A DNA stretch of 64,000 nt from Actinomycetota bacterium. GTDB taxonomy: Bacteria > Actinomycetota > Acidimicrobiia > Acidimicrobiales > Ilumatobacteraceae. The notes below the pieces were generated by a model. That model saw nothing but the letters and a program-made list of their open reading frames with translations. It made no database searches and had not been told where the DNA came from. Every line of letters starts with the position of its first letter. Positions within the stretch are counted from its first letter, which is position 1. Below are positions 27,037 to 35,620 of this stretch, one piece after another. Made by a program: the position numbers and the translations under genes. Location: positions 1 to 64,000 of the forward strand of contig VGAC01000001.1 in NCBI GenBank assembly GCA_016870865.1, read 5' to 3'.

Positions 27037-29406
27037 TCAACTCACCTTCACGCGAATCTTTTTCGTTCCTTGTCCACGCGGGATGCTGCAAAGGAGTCTG
27101 CGTGCATTGCCGTCAGCGGGGAGACATTGATTGCCGCCCGACGGGGAGAGCAGATCCGGTGCGGTGTGGCCGTCAACGAGCGAGATCACGCCCGAAGAGC
27201 CCTGTCCATCGAGAATGACCGTGTCTTTCGTCTGTTCACCCGAGCAGGAACCATTCGCAGCAAGACCCGACGACGGGACCGTTGCGCATGTTCCACCGAC
27301 GCCCGTGATACCCACAGCAGCGGTCGATGATGCGTCGACACTGATGTCAAGTGTCGTTGCCGACTTGCCTGAGTTATTGTTGCTCCCCGATGAGCCGCTG
27401 TTGCCTGAGTTATTGCCGCTCGAACTGTTGCCCGACGAGCTGTTGTTGGAACCACCAATCGTCCCGTTCCAAGTCGACGGGTAAATCCTGAACTGCAGAA
27501 CCGAACGGTTGTACCCGTTCGTTGAGGGCGAGCCAACCCCGGTCAACGTTGCTTCAATCCAGTTGTCACTATTCGACACGAAGTCGCTCCACTTCAGGTT
27601 CAGCACTTCGCCAACCGTCTTTCCTACAAGGTCGGGACGCTGCTGCTTGAAGTGCGCCGGCTTGTGATTCGTCAGACAATCCTTCAGATTGATTTCAAGG
27701 TCGAGAACGTTGTCCGCATCGCTGTCGGCAGTTTCGTCCTTCAACGCCCAGAAGTCGGAAGCCGGGTCTTCCGTCGGATCACCGTACGACTTGGTCGACG
27801 TCTTCAAAGTCGTGCTCTTGTAGTAACTGTCGACCTCGGCACCCGCGCACCCCACCTCGACGTTCGATTGAATTTGTTGGCCGTTGATACGTCCGCTTGT
27901 AACAACGATTCCGTAGTTCAGCCCGTGCTGTGACTTGAACGCCTCGAACCCGGCAGGTCCGGTCTCGCCCTCCAGCACCATGCGCTGTGGACGCCAGAAC
28001 TCGATTCCGAGCTTGCCGTCCGCACCAATCTTCATGTGACCATTTGCGAAGTTTGCATTGTCCTTGTCGACCTTGACGCCGTCAGCAGTTGCCGACTTTA
28101 GGTAGGGCGTCGTGACGAAGAAGGGACTGACGGTGACGGGAATTGCAACATCGTTGGTTCCCACGACTGAATGGAGGATCATGACGTCATTGGCGCGAAC
28201 AACCTGCGCGACGTCCTTTTCCCTGTAGTTCGGCGTCAAGAAAGCGGCCCAGCGCACTTGATTGTTCTGCGTGAACTTGTAGAGCCCATTCGTCTTGTAG
28301 GTCTCGCTTGCCTTGATCGCCGTTTTTGAGAACTCGGTGCTGGCAAAAGACTTCCAATCCTTCGGCGTTTGCCAGTAGGCCGATGCGCCCGAAATCTCGT
28401 TCATCTCGGAGTTGCCGTTGATCAAGGCAGTCCCTGTTCCCGAAGCGGCATCACACCACTTGATGCCCGGGCATTCCATGTAGACGGCATCGGGTGCGGC
28501 TCCGGCAGCGGCAATCAACGACCAGTCGCCGAGGAACACAGCGAGGTCGAAGGAACCTCCGCCTGCATCCTTCCCGCTGAGCAGACTTGCGATATTCGTC
28601 GTCAATTGGTCGATTGTTACGCCGGGCGCGTTGATGTTCAACTTCGAATCCATTGATGCACGCATGCCGCTGTACGTCGCGATGCTCGCCGTGAAGTTTG
28701 TCTTGTCGCTCCGGTTGTTCGTCGACTGGTCGAGAATGTCCAGCGAACCGTTGCCGTTGTCATCGACGTCGATGGCATTCGGCACGCTGTCGCAATCGAG
28801 GTCTTGGCCCCCGTCGGTTCCATTCAGGTCGACGTCCTTTGGACTGCCGTCGGGGCACGTCGTTGCGGCGAGTTTTCGCAGCGTCGACATCGTGGCGACT
28901 TTCGCGGTCACCAACTTCACGCGACCCGCGAGACCAGCACCCTTTGGCTTACCCGACTTGTCACGAGCACGCACACCGGCAGTGCCTGCCGCTGCCGGTT
29001 TGGCCGCCTTGTACCAGCCATCCATGTTTCGCAGTGCTCCGACGTTCAACGTGCCGCTCTTCACCGCTTTCAAACCGATGATCGATTTGTAAACGGGCTT
29101 GCCCTTCTCCACGCTCTTCACCACGCGATAGACGGCGGTGCCGAGGTACTTGCTCGTCGAGTTGGTGAATTGCAACGTTGCGTTCTTGATGACGGTGGCC
29201 GGCACCCCTGTGATCGCGAAGTTGCCCGACGCATCGACGTTCGCACGGTAGGCGCGACCCTTCTTCGTCATGAGGAATGCCTTGGCGGCTCCGGGCGCGG
29301 TGCCCTTCACGGTGATGCCTGCCTTCTTGGCCTCGACGATCGACGTCGGCACGGCGATACCGGCAACAGCGATCACTCCTGCGAGAGCGACGGAACGGAT
29401 CTTCAT
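27037..29406 (-). CDS. Large secreted protein, calcium-binding-like repeats
   Basis: The 789-residue protein is of unknown function. A signal peptide (about 1-26, ending SIVEA) leads into a beta-sandwich-like region (about 27-160) resembling carboxypeptidase-regulatory folds. An Asp/Asn-rich segment near 190-215 (DLNGTDGGQDLDCDS, DVDDNGNGSLDILD) and a shorter one near 560 (DSDADNVLDLEIN) look like thrombospondin-3 or EF-hand-like calcium sites. The central domain (about 215-640) matches nothing I know. A Ser/Asn/Gly linker (about 652-680) precedes a roughly 100-residue C-terminal domain with paired cysteines. There is no LPxTG motif or membrane anchor. ATG 29406 has GGGAGG upstream. The DNA looks less GC-rich than its neighbours. 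Confidence 0.85.
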   Translation of the reverse strand: MKIRSVALAGVIAVAGIAVPTSIVEAKKAGITVKGTAPGAAKAFLMTKKGRAYRANVDASGNFAITGVPATVIKNATLQFTNSTSKYLGTAVYRVVKSVEKGKPVYKSIIGLKAVKSGTLNVGALRNMDGWYKAAKPAAAGTAGVRARDKSGKPKGAGLAGRVKLVTAKVATMSTLRKLAATTCPDGSPKDVDLNGTDGGQDLDCDSVPNAIDVDDNGNGSLDILDQSTNNRSDKTNFTASIATYSGMRASMDSKLNINAPGVTIDQLTTNIASLLSGKDAGGGSFDLAVFLGDWSLIAAAGAAPDAVYMECPGIKWCDAASGTGTALINGNSEMNEISGASAYWQTPKDWKSFASTEFSKTAIKASETYKTNGLYKFTQNNQVRWAAFLTPNYREKDVAQVVRANDVMILHSVVGTNDVAIPVTVSPFFVTTPYLKSATADGVKVDKDNANFANGHMKIGADGKLGIEFWRPQRMVLEGETGPAGFEAFKSQHGLNYGIVVTSGRINGQQIQSNVEVGCAGAEVDSYYKSTTLKTSTKSYGDPTEDPASDFWALKDETADSDADNVLDLEINLKDCLTNHKPAHFKQQRPDLVGKTVGEVLNLKWSDFVSNSDNWIEATLTGVGSPSTNGYNRSVLQFRIYPSTWNGTIGGSNNSSSGNSSSGNNSGNSGSSGSNNNSGKSATTLDISVDASSTAAVGITGVGGTCATVPSSGLAANGSCSGEQTKDTVILDGQGSSGVISLVDGHTAPDLLSPSGGNQCLPADGNARRLLCSIPRGQGTKKIRVKVS

Positions 29407-29426
29407 TGGGCTTGCCTCCCTCATCC

Positions 29427-29490
29427 CGCCGCATCTTCGGCAGCTGCGGCGAACTACCGATACAGTAACCCGACTCCTATTCCCATTCAA
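29427..29490 (-). promoter_or_regulatory. Possible promoter and leader hairpin
   Basis: On the minus strand TTGAAT (29490-29485) and TACTGT (29467-29462) are 17 bases apart, a weak sigma-70-like promoter overlapping the end of guaA. The transcript would have a leader of about 50 bases containing a hairpin, CGCCGCA (29427-29433) with TGCGGCG (29445-29451). The hairpin could instead help end guaA transcription, though no U-tract follows. Confidence 0.3.
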
Positions 29491-31024
29491 TCGTGCCTGG
29501 GGGCTTGGAGGTGATGTCGTAAGCAATGCGGTTGACTCCGCGAACCTCGTTGACGATGCGGTTCGAGATCCGCTCGAGCAGGTCGTACGGCAACCGCGCC
29601 CAGTCAGCCGTCATCGCATCGTCACTGGTGACGGCCCGGATGATGATCGGGTGGCCGTAGGTGCGCTCGTCGCCCATCACCCCGACCGACCTGATGTCGG
29701 CCAGAACGGCGAAGGCCTGCCAGATCTCGCGCTCCAGACCCGCGGCACGGATTTCTTCACGCACGATGGCATCGGCTTCCTGCAGAGTGGCAACCCGCTC
29801 GGGGGTCACCTCGCCGATGATCCGCACCCCAAGACCCGGCCCCGGGAAGGGTTGGCGCCACACCATTTCGTCGGGCAGGCCGAGTTCGGTGCCGAGGCGA
29901 CGCACCTCGTCCTTGAAGAGCGACCGCAGTGGTTCGACGAGCCCGAGGGTCATGTCCTCGGGCAATCCCCCGACGTTGTGGTGGCTTTTGATGACGGCGG
30001 CCGTGCCGTCGCTGCCACCGCTTTCGATGACGTCGGGATACAGAGTGCCCTGCACCAGGAACTCGGCGTCGGTGACACCGCCGGTGTTCTCCTCGAAGAT
30101 CCGCACGAACAGTTCGCCGATCGCCTTGCGCTTCGCTTCGGGTTCGCTGACGCCCCGCAGCTTCTCGAAGAACCGTGCACCCGCGTCGACATGAATCAGC
30201 TCGATACCCATGTTGCGACGGAACATCTCGACGACCTGGTCGCTCTCACCTTTGCGCATGAGACCGGTGTCGACGTACACACACGTGAGCTGCGATGGGA
30301 TTGCGCGGTGCACCAGGGCGGCAGCAACAGACGAGTCGACGCCACCCGACAGACCACAGATTGCACGCTTGTTCCCCACTTGTGCGCGGATCGCCTGGAC
30401 CTGGGTGTCGATGATCGACTCCATCGTCCACGACGGCGAACAACCAGCCAGTTCGATGAGAAAACACCGGAGAATTTCCTGGCCGTTCTCGCTGTGCACG
30501 ACCTCGGGGTGAAACTGCACGGCCCACACTTTGCGCGCCGCGTTCTCCATGACGGCAATGGGCGCGTCGGGTGTTGATGCACACCCGGTGAATCCGTCGG
30601 GCATGCGCGAGACATGGTCGAAGTGGCTCATCCACACGGGAAACGTCGCCGCCATGCCGTCGAGCAACCGAGACGGTGAACTTCCGCGCGTGAGCGTTGC
30701 TCGTCCGTATTCACCACGGCCACCACGCGCGACCTCACCACCTAGCTGACGGGCAATCAATTGATGGCCGTAACAGATGCCGAGAATCGGGGTGCCAAGG
30801 TCGTAGATGGCAGGGTCGAGTGTCGGTGCGCCGTCGACGTTCACGCTCTTCGGGCCTCCCGAGAGGATGATCGCTCGCGGCGCCTTCGCGCTCACCTCGG
30901 CCGCGGTGATGCGATGCGGAACGATCTCCGAGTACACGTTTGCCTCGCGCACGCGGCGGGCAATCAACTGCGCGTACTGTGCGCCGAAGTCGACGACGAG
31001 AACCGTGTCCGACGAACGTGACAT
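29477..31024 (-). CDS. guaA: GMP synthase (glutamine-hydrolysing)
   Basis: The 515-residue enzyme converts XMP to GMP. The N-terminal class I glutamine amidotransferase has the nucleophile C84 in [16 protein letters not shown] and the His-Glu pair in [13 protein letters not shown]. The ATP-pyrophosphatase domain carries the P-loop [12 protein letters not shown] (near 224). The C-terminal dimerisation domain includes [12 protein letters not shown] and ends [12 protein letters not shown], which is the family C-terminus. ATG 31024 starts [17 protein letters not shown]. It is divergent from the small membrane-protein gene at 31082. Confidence 0.97.
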   Translation of the reverse strand: MSRSSDTVLVVDFGAQYAQLIARRVREANVYSEIVPHRITAAEVSAKAPRAIILSGGPKSVNVDGAPTLDPAIYDLGTPILGICYGHQLIARQLGGEVARGGRGEYGRATLTRGSSPSRLLDGMAATFPVWMSHFDHVSRMPDGFTGCASTPDAPIAVMENAARKVWAVQFHPEVVHSENGQEILRCFLIELAGCSPSWTMESIIDTQVQAIRAQVGNKRAICGLSGGVDSSVAAALVHRAIPSQLTCVYVDTGLMRKGESDQVVEMFRRNMGIELIHVDAGARFFEKLRGVSEPEAKRKAIGELFVRIFEENTGGVTDAEFLVQGTLYPDVIESGGSDGTAAVIKSHHNVGGLPEDMTLGLVEPLRSLFKDEVRRLGTELGLPDEMVWRQPFPGPGLGVRIIGEVTPERVATLQEADAIVREEIRAAGLEREIWQAFAVLADIRSVGVMGDERTYGHPIIIRAVTSDDAMTADWARLPYDLLERISNRIVNEVRGVNRIAYDITSKPPGTIEWE

Positions 31025-31081
31025 TTTTCCAACCCTAGTTGCCGCTTGCCAATCGACTGCGGGCCGTGTGACGATGTGTTG

Positions 31082-31390
31082 GTGACCACGCCGCAGAACT
31101 CCGACGTCCCGTCATCGACCCTCTACGGCTGGGACATCGAGCGCGACCCGTCGGAATGCATCGGGCTCCTGCAAAAGCCGGGCTGTGGCACCAAGCCCAC
31201 GGATGCGGGTGAGCGTGGGGGCTCGCTCCAACTGGCCACCTTCGCGGTGCTGATCATTGGCCTCGCGATCATCTTCTCGGTTGTTTTCCGCAACGTTCTG
31301 CGGGCCGACCGCCGCAAAGCGGCGGAAGTCACTGACCCTGCCTCACGCTGGTCGAAAACCGACACGGAAAACCGCGACACCACCCCGTAG
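31082..31390 (+). CDS. Small single-helix membrane protein, unknown function
   Basis: The 102-residue product (GTG at 31082) has a polar N-terminus with two cysteines ([15 protein letters not shown]), one membrane helix at about residues 48-70 ([19 protein letters not shown]), and a basic, polar C-terminal tail. I do not recognise a family. It lies 57 bases from the divergent guaA start and 21 bases before the FMN riboswitch stem. Its small size and modest coding evidence make the exact start uncertain. Confidence 0.6.
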   Translation: MTTPQNSDVPSSTLYGWDIERDPSECIGLLQKPGCGTKPTDAGERGGSLQLATFAVLIIGLAIIFSVVFRNVLRADRRKAAEVTDPASRWSKTDTENRDTTP

Positions 31391-31411
31391 TCTGTGGGGG
31401 ACAACTGAAAA

Positions 31412-31540
31412 CACCCCTTGCGGGGTTTGGGTGCAAGTCCCAACCGGCGGTGACAGTCCGCGAACCCTTCCGCTCACGCGGTTGGGCCGACCTGGTGAAA
31501 TCCCGGGACCGACGGTGAGAGTCCGGATGGGAGCAAGGTG
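31412..31540 (+). promoter_or_regulatory. FMN riboswitch (RFN element)
   Basis: The conserved RFN core is clear: GTGCAAGTCCCAACCGGCGG, then GTGACAGTCCGCGA, GGGCCGACCTGGTGAAATCC, GGGACCGACGG and AGAGTCCGGATGGGAG. The P1 stem pairs CACCCCTTGC (31412-31421) with GCAAGGTG (31533-31540). The ribD ribosome site GGAGG (31540-31544) starts at the foot of P1 and the ATG follows at 31546. FMN binding would therefore most likely block translation initiation directly. It controls the ribD-ribBA-ribH operon. Confidence 0.95.
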
Positions 31541-31545
31541 GAGGC

Positions 31546-32577
31546 ATGACCGTTTACTCGGGCACGTTTGACGTGCGCGACGAACAACTCATGCGCCGCG
31601 CCGTGAGCGCGGCGCTCCAGGCGCGTCTCGTGGCGCGCCCCAATCCCTGGGTGGGTGCGGTTGTCGTTGCTCTCGACGGTTCCACCTACGAAGGCTGCAC
31701 CGCGGCCCCGGGCGGACCGCACGCCGAGGTTTCCGCACTGCGCCGCGCCGGCGATGCTGCGCGCGGCGCGACTCTTTACACCACTCTCGAGCCGTGCTCG
31801 CACAGCGGGCGCACCGGCCCGTGCACGCAGGCGATCATCGACGCCGGTGTGGCCCGCGTGGTCGTGGGTGTCGTCGACCCCGACACGAAGGTCGCGGGGC
31901 GAGGCGTCGAACAGTTGCGCTCTGCCGGTATCACCGTGGACGTCGGGGCATGTGCCCCGTTGGTACGGTCGCAGCTTGCGGCGTATCTGCACCACCGCAC
32001 CACGGGCCGACCCTGGGTGGTGCTCAAAATGGCGAGCACGCTCGACGGTCGCACCGCCGCCACCGATGGTTCGAGTCGCTGGATCACGGGTGACGTTGCA
32101 CGTCAACGCGCCCACGAATTGCGCGCCGAAAGCGACGCGGTTCTCGTCGGTGCCCGAACCGTGCGGACCGACGACCCGGCGCTGACGGTGCGGAATGCCC
32201 AGGGACCCTCGCCCCGGCGCATCGTTCTTGGTTCGGCGCCAGCGGGCGCCAGGGTGCATCCCTGCACCGAATGGTCGGGTGAACTCGAAGCGTTGCTTGA
32301 TTCCCTCGGCGGGGAGAACGTGTTGCAGCTGTTGGTCGAAGGTGGTGCGCACGTTGCGGCTGACTTTCATCGGCGGGGCCTCGTCAACCGCTACGTAATC
32401 CACCTTGCACCTGCCATCGCAGGAGGCGACGACGCACCGGGGGTGTTCGGCGGTGCCGCAGCCGCGAACATCGCCGACATGTGGCGTGGACGTGTCGTTT
32501 CACTTCAACAACTCGGCGACGACGTCGAAGTCGTCGTCGAGCCCCTGACAATCGCAGCAGGACAGGACACCAAATGA
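31546..32577 (+). CDS. ribD: Riboflavin deaminase/reductase
   Basis: The 343-residue bifunctional enzyme carries out the second and third steps of riboflavin synthesis. The N-terminal deaminase has the zinc site HAEVSALRRAG and PCSHSGRTGPC. The C-terminal reductase includes GRPWVVLKMASTLDGRTA and LQLLVEGGAHVAADFHRRGL. The start lies two bases after the GGAGG ribosome site controlled by the FMN riboswitch. Its stop overlaps the ribBA start by three bases (ATGA), indicating coupling. Confidence 0.95.
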   Translation: MTVYSGTFDVRDEQLMRRAVSAALQARLVARPNPWVGAVVVALDGSTYEGCTAAPGGPHAEVSALRRAGDAARGATLYTTLEPCSHSGRTGPCTQAIIDAGVARVVVGVVDPDTKVAGRGVEQLRSAGITVDVGACAPLVRSQLAAYLHHRTTGRPWVVLKMASTLDGRTAATDGSSRWITGDVARQRAHELRAESDAVLVGARTVRTDDPALTVRNAQGPSPRRIVLGSAPAGARVHPCTEWSGELEALLDSLGGENVLQLLVEGGAHVAADFHRRGLVNRYVIHLAPAIAGGDDAPGVFGGAAAANIADMWRGRVVSLQQLGDDVEVVVEPLTIAAGQDTK

Positions 32578-33800
32578 GCCCGACCGACAATGGTTTTGCG
32601 CCGATACCCGACATTCTCGCCGCCGTTGCACGCGGCGAGATAGTGGTGTTGGTCGACGACGAAGACCGCGAGAACGAGGGCGATTTCATCATGGCCGCCC
32701 AGTTCGCCACCGCTGAGAAGCTCGCCTTCATCGTCCGCCACAGTTCGGGCGTCGTGTGTGCACCCCTGACCGGCGAACGATGCGACGACCTGCGCCTGCC
32801 CGCGATGGTCGACCAGAACACCGAAAGCCACCGCACCGCCTTCACCGTGTCGGTCGACCTGATCGCCGGCACGACAACGGGCATTTCGGCGGCCGACCGT
32901 GCCGCCACGATCGCGGCCCTCGCCGACCCGAACGTCGCCCACATCGCCTTTGCGCGCCCGGGTCACATCTTCCCTCTGCGGGCCCGCGAGGGTGGCGTGC
33001 TCAAGCGTGCCGGCCACACCGAGGCCGCCGTCGATCTTGCGCGGCTTGCCGGCTGCTCCCCCGCGGGTTTGATCTGCGAAATCCAGAATGACGACGGCAC
33101 GATGTCGCGTCTCGACGACCTGCGGAAATTCTGCGCCGAACACGGTCTCTTGCTGTCGTCGATCGCGATGCTGATCGAGTACCGCCGACGCAATGAGCGT
33201 CTCGTCGAGTACATCGGCGCCGCTCCGGTACCAACCGAGTGGGGCACGTTCACCTGCCACGCGTACCGCAGCACGATCGACGGCATCGAACACCTTGCCT
33301 TCACGCAGGGCGACATCGCCGCCGACGGTGCGGTGCTCACCCGGGTGCACAGCGAATGCCTGACCGGTGACGTGTTCGGCAGTCGACGCTGCGACTGCGG
33401 GCCGCAGCTCGCCGCGGCCATGGGACTCGTCGCCGCCGAGGGTCGCGGCGTCGTCGTGTACCTGCGCGGCCACGAGGGTCGTGGAATCGGGATCGGCCAC
33501 AAGATCCGCGCATACTCGTTGCAGGACGAAGGACTCGACACCATCGATGCCAATCTGCAACTGGGTCTCCCCGTCGACAGCCGAGAGTACGGAATCGGTG
33601 CACAAATCCTCGCCGATCTCGGAGCACAGGAACTACGCCTGATGACGAACAATCCGGCCAAGTACGGCGGCCTCGGTGGATACGGACTCTCTGTGGTCGA
33701 GCGCGTCGCGATCGAAATTCCACCGACGCCTGAAAACGAGAAGTACCTGCGCGCGAAAAAGGAACGCCTCGGTCACCTGATCGAGCTGGACGGGAAGTAG
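32574..33800 (+). CDS. ribBA: DHBP synthase/GTP cyclohydrolase II
   Basis: The 408-residue fusion protein supplies both precursors of riboflavin. The N-terminal 3,4-dihydroxy-2-butanone-4-phosphate synthase has the acidic metal loop DDEDRENEGDFIMAAQ and RAGHTEAAVDLARLAG. The C-terminal GTP cyclohydrolase II has the zinc cysteines in HSECLTGDVFGSRRCDCGPQ and the catalytic RGHEGRGIGIGHKIRAY. ATG 32574 overlaps the ribD stop. RibE, which in many actinobacteria lies between ribD and ribBA, is absent here. Confidence 0.96.
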   Translation: MSPTDNGFAPIPDILAAVARGEIVVLVDDEDRENEGDFIMAAQFATAEKLAFIVRHSSGVVCAPLTGERCDDLRLPAMVDQNTESHRTAFTVSVDLIAGTTTGISAADRAATIAALADPNVAHIAFARPGHIFPLRAREGGVLKRAGHTEAAVDLARLAGCSPAGLICEIQNDDGTMSRLDDLRKFCAEHGLLLSSIAMLIEYRRRNERLVEYIGAAPVPTEWGTFTCHAYRSTIDGIEHLAFTQGDIAADGAVLTRVHSECLTGDVFGSRRCDCGPQLAAAMGLVAAEGRGVVVYLRGHEGRGIGIGHKIRAYSLQDEGLDTIDANLQLGLPVDSREYGIGAQILADLGAQELRLMTNNPAKYGGLGGYGLSVVERVAIEIPPTPENEKYLRAKKERLGHLIELDGK

Positions 33801-33808
33801 GGGGCACC

Positions 33809-34291
33809 GTGGTCGGACCGAACGACGGATTGATCGACTCCAACATCGGCGGGGCTGGAATGCGCTTCGGGATCGTGTGCGCAACGTTCAACTTCGAAAT
33901 CGTCGATGCGTTGCGGAGCGGCGCGGTGCGCGGCCTCACGTCGCACGGCGTTCGGGACACCGATATAGAGACACATTGGGTGCCGGGCGCCTTCGAACTG
34001 CCCGTGGCCGCAAAAGCACTGGCCCAAACCGGACGCGTCGATGCGGTCATCGCACTTGGCGCGGTCATTCGTGGCGACACCCCCCATTTCGAGTACGTCT
34101 CGGGTGAGGCGGCATCGGGTCTCCAGCGGGCCGCGCTCGACACCGGGGTCCACGTCGCGTTCGGAGTTCTCACGGTGAACACGCTCGATCAGGCCCTCGA
34201 ACGCTGCGCTGACACCGACAACAAGGGCGAAGAGGCGGCAGTGGGAGCCATGATGACCGTCCAGGCTCTCCGTACGATCAGAGGGGGCTGA
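33809..34291 (+). CDS. ribH: 6,7-dimethyl-8-ribityllumazine synthase
   Basis: The 160-residue subunit normally assembles into an icosahedral or pentameric shell. Motifs are RFGIVCATFNFEIVDAL, HWVPGAFELPVAAKAL, the catalytic histidine in ALGAVIRGDTPHFEYVSGE, and GVLTVNTLDQALER. The GTG at 33809 follows a G-rich ribosome site 8 bases after ribBA. It makes the immediate substrate of riboflavin synthase, whose gene is not in this operon. The 33-base gap to the phospholipase gene contains a separate strong ribosome site. Confidence 0.95.
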   Translation: MVGPNDGLIDSNIGGAGMRFGIVCATFNFEIVDALRSGAVRGLTSHGVRDTDIETHWVPGAFELPVAAKALAQTGRVDAVIALGAVIRGDTPHFEYVSGEAASGLQRAALDTGVHVAFGVLTVNTLDQALERCADTDNKGEEAAVGAMMTVQALRTIRGG

Positions 34292-34323
34292 CGCACACAC
34301 TGCCCGCGAGGAAAGGAGAGTGA

Positions 34324-34755
34324 ATGGGACTCATCGGATCCCTCCTCTTCGTGGCGGCCTCGGTCGCTGCCCCTTCGCCGCATTCTGCGGCCACTCTTGT
34401 CACGGTCGTGGAGCGTGGCGTGTTCACCACCGAACTCACCAAGTTCCCGCGCTTCGTTCGCGAGAACCGACTCGTCTACCGCGAGCTCGACTGGTCGACC
34501 GACTACTGCAGCGCGCCCTTCGTCGGGAACGCCGGTCGGTCGTTCAACTTCCGACTTCCCTGCCAGCGTCACGATTTCGGCTACCGCAACCTGAAAATCA
34601 TCGGAGCATTCACCGAGGAGAACCGCAAGCGTGTCGACGACCGTTTCCTTGCCGACATGAGAACCACTTGTGCGCCCCGCGAGGTTACCCAGCGATACAA
34701 ATGTTATCTGTGGGCGGACACCTTCTATGTCGCGGTGCGCATCTTTGCCGACTGA
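34324..34755 (+). CDS. Secreted prokaryotic phospholipase A2
   Basis: The 143-residue protein has a signal peptide (about 1-23, ending PSPHSA) and the bacterial phospholipase A2 fold known from Streptomyces violaceoruber. The signature is DWSTDYCSAPFVGN, then FNFRLPCQRHDFGYRN. H83 and D84 form the catalytic dyad, D60 is a likely calcium ligand, and four cysteines (C62, C80, C116, C127) match two disulfides. It should hydrolyse the sn-2 ester of phospholipids outside the cell. ATG 34324 follows AAAGGAGAG by a few bases. It comes after ribH and faces the NUDIX gene tail to tail with one base between the stops. Confidence 0.9.
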   Translation: MGLIGSLLFVAASVAAPSPHSAATLVTVVERGVFTTELTKFPRFVRENRLVYRELDWSTDYCSAPFVGNAGRSFNFRLPCQRHDFGYRNLKIIGAFTEENRKRVDDRFLADMRTTCAPREVTQRYKCYLWADTFYVAVRIFAD

Positions 34756-34756
34756 C

Positions 34757-35416
34757 TCACACACCGACTGACAAACGAATGATCTGGGTGAGTACCCGTG
34801 CGGTTGCTCCCCAGATTGTTTCGTCGTCGAGGTGGTACAGGTACACGTTCATCTTTCCGTAGGGCGTCACCCAGTGTTCTTCACGGTACGTGTCGGCACG
34901 GGCGAGATCAGCGAGCGGCACGTGCAAAACGCGGTCCACTTCGCCCGCTGATGCGGTGAGTTGCGGGCGGTAGTCAAGGGTGCCAACGATGGGAATGATG
35001 TAGCTGGAGCTCACGACGGTGAGGATGTGGTCGAGTTCACCGACCAGTTCAACGTCGTGCGAGGGCATGGCCACCTCTTCGGCAGCTTCACGCAGCGCGG
35101 CTTCACGAATGCTCTCATCCGGTTCGACCCGACCACCGGGAAAGGAAATTTCTCCCCTGTGGTTCGTTAGGTGCGACGCGCGCTTGGTGAGCACCACCTC
35201 GGTGCCGTCACCACCGGGATGCAGGGTCACGAGAACTGCACTTGGCCTGGCCTGTTGTGCGGCCTCGGAGTGGATCGATCGTGCGTTGTGTGCCGACAAC
35301 CGTGAGACAACGTGGTCGAAGGAAAAAGCGGAAAGGTCGGCCTCGGCCCACGGTGCGGGACCCCCCGGTTTCCAATCGGTGGGCCGTGGAATGTGCTGGC
35401 TGCCCCCCGGTCGCAT
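34757..35416 (-). CDS. NUDIX hydrolase (CoA pyrophosphatase-like)
   Basis: The 219-residue protein has a NUDIX box at about residues 95-117 (GRVEPDESIREAALREAAEE); it fits the Gx5Ex7REUxEExGU pattern except that Ala replaces the last Gly. Upstream RPSAVLVTLHPGGDGTEVVLTKR and HRGEISFPGG resemble the CoA/NudL-type pyrophosphatases, which often have LLxxR and GEIxFPGG around the box. ATG 35416 is used; the frame extends upstream over the small gene at 35431-35598, which is itself coding. The exact nucleotide substrate is unproven. Confidence 0.85.
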   Translation of the reverse strand: MRPGGSQHIPRPTDWKPGGPAPWAEADLSAFSFDHVVSRLSAHNARSIHSEAAQQARPSAVLVTLHPGGDGTEVVLTKRASHLTNHRGEISFPGGRVEPDESIREAALREAAEEVAMPSHDVELVGELDHILTVVSSSYIIPIVGTLDYRPQLTASAGEVDRVLHVPLADLARADTYREEHWVTPYGKMNVYLYHLDDETIWGATARVLTQIIRLSVGV

Positions 35417-35430
35417 GGGCTTGGGGTCGA

Positions 35431-35598
35431 CTAGGCCGATGGCTTCCAGCCCGAGTCGCGCAACTCGCGCAGGATCTCGGCCAGGCCCGCGGTCTTCATG
35501 TTGGCAAGCACTTTGCCGGGCATTTCCTCGCCTTTTTCCCACTGCTCCCACGCGGTGAGCAGCTTCGTGAGATCGGGTGCGGGACGTTCGAAGGCCAT
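35431..35598 (-). CDS. 55-residue conserved-looking small protein
   Basis: The open frame begins MAFERPAPDLTKLLTAWEQW, contains EKGEEMPGKVLANMKTAG and ends LRELRDSGWKPSA. Composition and predicted helices are protein-like: one amphipathic helix (LTKLLTAWEQWEKG) and another (LAEILRELRDSG). No signal peptide, cysteines or charged tails are seen. It sits 14 bases upstream of the NUDIX start on the same strand, so the two genes are probably co-translated. I recognise no named family. The third-position GC preference of the frame supports a real gene. Confidence 0.65.
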   Translation of the reverse strand: MAFERPAPDLTKLLTAWEQWEKGEEMPGKVLANMKTAGLAEILRELRDSGWKPSA

Positions 35599-35620
35599 AC
35601 GCGCAAGGGTACCGAGGGCA

